Positions 60,570 through 64,000 of a stretch of DNA of 64,000 bases are shown piece by piece. The DNA comes from Paraspadella gotoi (lineage: Eukaryota > Chaetognatha), in NCBI GenBank assembly GCA_051294375.1, contig CM119264.1:27037659-27101658 (forward strand), in the 5' to 3' direction. The stretch's first letter is position 1. Every line of letters begins with the position of its first letter. Made by a program: the position numbers and the translations under genes. The notes beneath the pieces are model-generated. The model searched no databases, was not told the DNA's origin, and saw nothing but the letters and a program-made list of their open reading frames with translations.

Positions 60570-61717
60570 AATTAATTTTAAAAAAAAAGAAAAATAATTT
60601 CGAAAATACATAATTTAAAAACATTTGATTATTTGATATCAGAAACACGCTTTATTTTGGGCTGGTCCCTTCTTCATTAAAAAACGGTGTGCCATAATGG
60701 TCTTCAACTTCGTCAAAGCTATTGTGAAGGATCACCAATGGCCGCTGGGATGAACGGTTGGTGGATTTTAGCTCCACCCATAACACTTTTATTTATATTC
60801 TATCTGATACTTCGGCAAAGAGCAATAAATACTGGCCCAAGAAGAGCTAAATTTTAGTAACTTTGGTTAACTTTAGTAAGCGGTTATTGTTATTCAAATC
60901 GTTTATTATCTGGTTCAAGCCAATTTTGCATAAATAAGTATGAACGAAAATTTATTTATGCCACTTAATTTCAGTGAGACAATAGGAGAATAGTCGGGTC
61001 ACTCTGATGAACATATAAAGGCCAAAATTTTTATTCTATTAAAATGATCATTCATGAGAAAAATTCATGATATTTATTAAAATTTTTTACTTATTAATAA
61101 AAAACATTAGTTTTATAAAATAACTCAGGATCATTTATTTCTTTTGCAAAAAACAAAAGAATAAATTTGAGAGCCAGCTACCAATTAATTTCCTTATAGT
61201 AGACAATTCAACAAGCCTAATTATCCATTGTAGTTTTATTAAAAGTTCATTTAGACAAGATGTGAGTCACTGACCGTAAGAACTAATATTATTCTTATTA
61301 AATTTCTTCCTTTCTTTCCTGTGGGGGAAACCCACGCCCCCAAAAAAAAAATTTTAACAAAGGGCCTTTTGATCATTGATAAGTATATTTCATCTCAGTA
61401 AGAATAATCCATGATATATGTTCTGTTTCTTGTTGCCGTAATTTTCTTTGGGGATAAACGATGTTTTCATCCTGCGTATAATGATTACATCAAATGAAAA
61501 CTCAATTTCTTACTTCTCTCCAATAACACTGCATTTAAAACTGCTACATGAAAACCTTCAATACAAAAATGATTCTCTTTAACCTCCAAACTCCATTAAC
61601 AATTTCTTGGTTGAGAAAAAATGTGGTTAGTAAAGATTGTTAAGTCTCCCGAGTGACTGAAAGATACCAATAAGTTTACTTTCATTTCAATAACTTGCAT
61701 TTCCCGTCCTGCACTTT
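60570..61717. other. AT-rich non-coding block
   Basis: No coding, RNA or repeat feature is supported. A small perfect hairpin GTGGGGGAAACCCAC is at 61321-61335. The block ends where a (TTTC)n tract leads into copy D. Confidence 0.5.
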
Positions 61718-62431
61718 CATTTTTTCTTTCTTTCTTTCTTTCTTTCTCTCTCTCTATCTTTCCAAATCGAAAATGAGAATTATTTCAATTTCTTCTTCTT
61801 TTTTTTTCTCCTCTCGTCGAGAGAAGAACGATTGACGGACAAATTTCTTTTTTTATTTTTTCTTTTTATTTTCATATCACATTTTTTCCCCCTTTTTTCT
61901 TTTTTTTAACTTTTCAACTTCCCCCCCCCCGTTCCCATTTTTTTTAGTCTCTCCAATTCTCTATCCACGAAAAAAAAGCTTTTTTCATTTTCGAATTTTT
62001 GACATCGTCCTTAAAAATCGATTTTGATTTCGAAGAACTCCGCTGACGGTTTCTGTTTTTTCTCTCATTTATTTTTCTTTTTCTTTTTACTTTTTTTTTC
62101 TTTTAATTTTTCGCTCCGTTTTTCACTTTTCTTCTCGCGTCTTAACGGATTTTTATTGTTTCTTGGCCCATCTCCCGGTAACTGGTCCCCACCCGTCCCC
62201 GATCACCTGATCCCCTGTCCTCTAGTCCCCGGTCCTCCTGGTCCCCTGTCCCGAAACGCGCGTCGTTTGATGATGGATATCTTTTTTTTCGCACGACCCA
62301 ATTCTGAATCCGGAGGCGAGAGTTCGGCTGCGGGGAAGAACTCGAAAAAAAAATGTTGGTTGGTTGTAACGTAATTTTCTTCAATTTTTAATTTTATTTT
62401 TTATTTTTTATTTTTTTGCCTTTTTTAATTT

Positions 62432-62512
62432 TCTTTTCTTTTCTTTTCTTTTCTTTTCTTTTCTTTTCTTTTCTTTTCTTTTCTTTTCTTTTCTTTTCTT
62501 TTCTTTTCTTTT
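62432..62512 (+). repeat. (TTTTC)16 microsatellite, copy D
   Basis: A pure tract of about 81 bases; the same locus is about 50 bases and interrupted in A (23230-23280), B (36552-36628) and C (52561-52608). Confidence 0.95.
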
Positions 62513-63142
62513 TACTCGTTGTCCCTGTCTATTATATAACCTTTCCTTTATTAAATTCAAACTCCTTTCTCTCACCTAATTGAATTTTACATATTCTTTT
62601 TTTTTTTTAAATTTTTGTCCAAACCTTTTGTCTCGGTTTAAACATTAAAAAAAAAAAACTAAAATAAGTCGATTTGATAAGTCGTGTAAATTTTTTCAAA
62701 AATTTTTTTCTTCGTTGCTCGCCGCTCTCTTATATATATATATCTTAAAAATTATAAGTTTTATAGAAAAGTTTTAAATGAATTCAACAACGATTCATTT
62801 GAAAATCTCAACCACAACGAAACGAAAGGATTATAATATCAAATTATAAGTTATAATTTTTATTAACCAGATTTTTTCCAAATCTCATTTGCATATTACA
62901 GTCCGTCGTGAATCACGCATAATAAAGTAGAAGGTATCGATTGGAATCGAATAAAAACGAAATAGCATGTAAGGGAAGAAAAAAATACTGTGTTTCAAGT
63001 ATTCATGTGTTTTTAGCTTCTTTTTTTTTATTTCTTTTTTTTTTTTTTGGCTTTTGTGCACGATATACATCGATACGGCAAAAATTGGGAGCAACCTTCG
63101 CGTGACGCTAACATTGTTTACGTTTTTCGCAATGTTTTTACA

Positions 63143-63182
<40 letters not shown>

Positions 63183-63442
63183 TCTAAACCCAGCCACTCG
63201 TACCCGCACGGTCGAGCGGCAATTCCCGACATTTCGGCCTCTCGTTAGTCTAGTGACCGTTTTGTCTTTCTTTTTCGTTTTCGTTTCGCTTTCAATTTTT
63301 TGTTTCGTTTTTTTTTTCACTCTCACGATTTTTTTATCTTAATTTTTGGCGCCTCAAAACTCACCACTCGATCACCAGCGACATCTCTGGTTTTGGATGA
63401 GTACTAAATCGAACACGAAAAAAACAAAAGACGCGAATTTTT

Positions 63443-63450
63443 TATAAATA
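63443..63450 (+). promoter_or_regulatory. TATAAATA box, copy D
   Basis: Same arrangement as at 24220, with two exact GCACCGTCGGGCAC words downstream (63465 and 63494). Confidence 0.4.
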
Positions 63451-63695
63451 AATCGATGTAATTGCACCGTCGGGCACATCAGGGCACCGAGGCGCACCGT
63501 CGGGCACGAGACACGATCGGACTGTCGTCGAACAACGCGGCATTTCACCTCACGCACCACTCCGCGACCACTCCGCGTTCACGCTAGACTCGTCTAACAC
63601 AGCGACACGATTCTCGTCACACCAGCGACACCTTTGGTCACGGCTTTGACATCGTCATCCGCCAGGCGGCGACGGAGACTTTGGCGCCGGTCGCG

Positions 63696-64000
63696 ATGGC
63701 GGCGCCACCGAAAGAGCGCCGCCTCCGATGGGTCGTCCTTCGTCTAACGTCGTCGTCGGTTACGCAGCAGCGCAACGACGCCGCTTCAATCGCATAAAGG
63801 CAGCAATCACGCCATCATCTGGCCACCGCCACATGATTATCACGTCAACACGCGACTGGGCACAATCCACTCCCAACCCTCGAGCCTTCAACGATGGACA
63901 TGGTGTCCCTGACTCGAGGAAGACCCAAAGTGGCACCCACCCCTTTAACTTACCCTCCAGGGGTCCAGTTCATCGAGGTTCTCTCCCCCTCGGGGCCGTT
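63696..64000 (+). CDS. Pro/Ser-rich coding exon, copy D (5' part, cut by window end)
   Basis: Starts MAAPPKERRLRWVVLRLT like copy C but then, through three fewer bases in a TCG run and other slips, reads SSSVTQQRNDAAS before a stop. Another frame stays open as in copy C. The rest lies beyond the window. Confidence 0.35.

Larger units (their letters stand above)
61718..64000 (+). repeat. Large repeated unit, copy D (cut by window end)
   Basis: It enters the unit inside the (TTTC)n tract equivalent to about 35850 in copy B, and continues in register to the window end. It has the longest (TTTTC)n tract and a short pure (CGA)n. Confidence 0.9.

Overview
This window looks like nuclear DNA from an invertebrate animal. 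The species cannot be read from the sequence. The evidence is a eukaryotic tRNA gene with no encoded CCA and a T-run Pol III terminator, exon-like GC-rich islands bounded by GT-AG signals, TATA/CCAAT promoters, AATAAA signals, and a very high load of (CT)n, (TCG)n, (TTTC)n and (TTTTC)n tracts. There are no operons, prokaryotic ribosome binding sites, rRNA genes or CRISPR arrays. The only fully secure gene is tRNA-Gln(UUG) on the minus strand at 660-730. Protein genes appear only as exon fragments, and I could not assign a family to any of them.

Layout. 1-14.7 kb: non-repeated sequence with the tRNA, a CCAAT/TATA promoter (about 2.64-2.74 kb), a cluster of GACGCC/CRE motifs (3.4-3.7 kb), a diverged ~145-bp tandem repeat (6.77-7.36 kb), GA/CT tracts, a 30-bp minisatellite (9.57-9.94 kb), a possible terminal coding exon (12160-12366) and a CpG-rich patch (13.88-14.66 kb). 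14.7-27.95 kb: copy A of a large unit. 28.2-44.76 kb: copy B, which carries a 3.1-kb non-autonomous element at 39.25-42.33 kb. 44.76-50.07 kb: non-repeated block with several GC-rich exon candidates. 50.07-58.6 kb: copy C, rearranged. 58.6-61.7 kb: non-repeated AT-rich block holding an inverted repeat that resembles a Penelope-type hammerhead region, plus rearranged relatives of the 3.1-kb element. 61.7-64 kb: start of copy D.

The unit copies differ almost only by 1-2 base insertions and deletions in short runs, not by substitutions. Several junctions lie in or next to simple repeats, and all four 25-base N gaps look spurious when compared with a sister copy. The array may therefore be a real recent tandem amplification, or overlapping/alternative contigs laid end to end in an unpolished long-read assembly; the sequence alone cannot decide. 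Either way, every reading frame is broken by indels and must be read by comparing copies.

Inside each unit the best coding signal is a Pro/Ser-rich exon of about 1.27 kb (C: 54159-55436). It lies downstream of a conserved TATAAATA box, has a Lys/Arg-rich charged tail and ends at a consensus GTAAGT donor. A second exon candidate is a short first exon in an ideal Kozak context (MGKSKSGAAP, 15316) present in copies A and B. I found no convincing new multi-gene system. The most unusual items are the unit array, the hammerhead-like inverted repeat at 59.14-59.36 kb and the element family with a conserved end hairpin.
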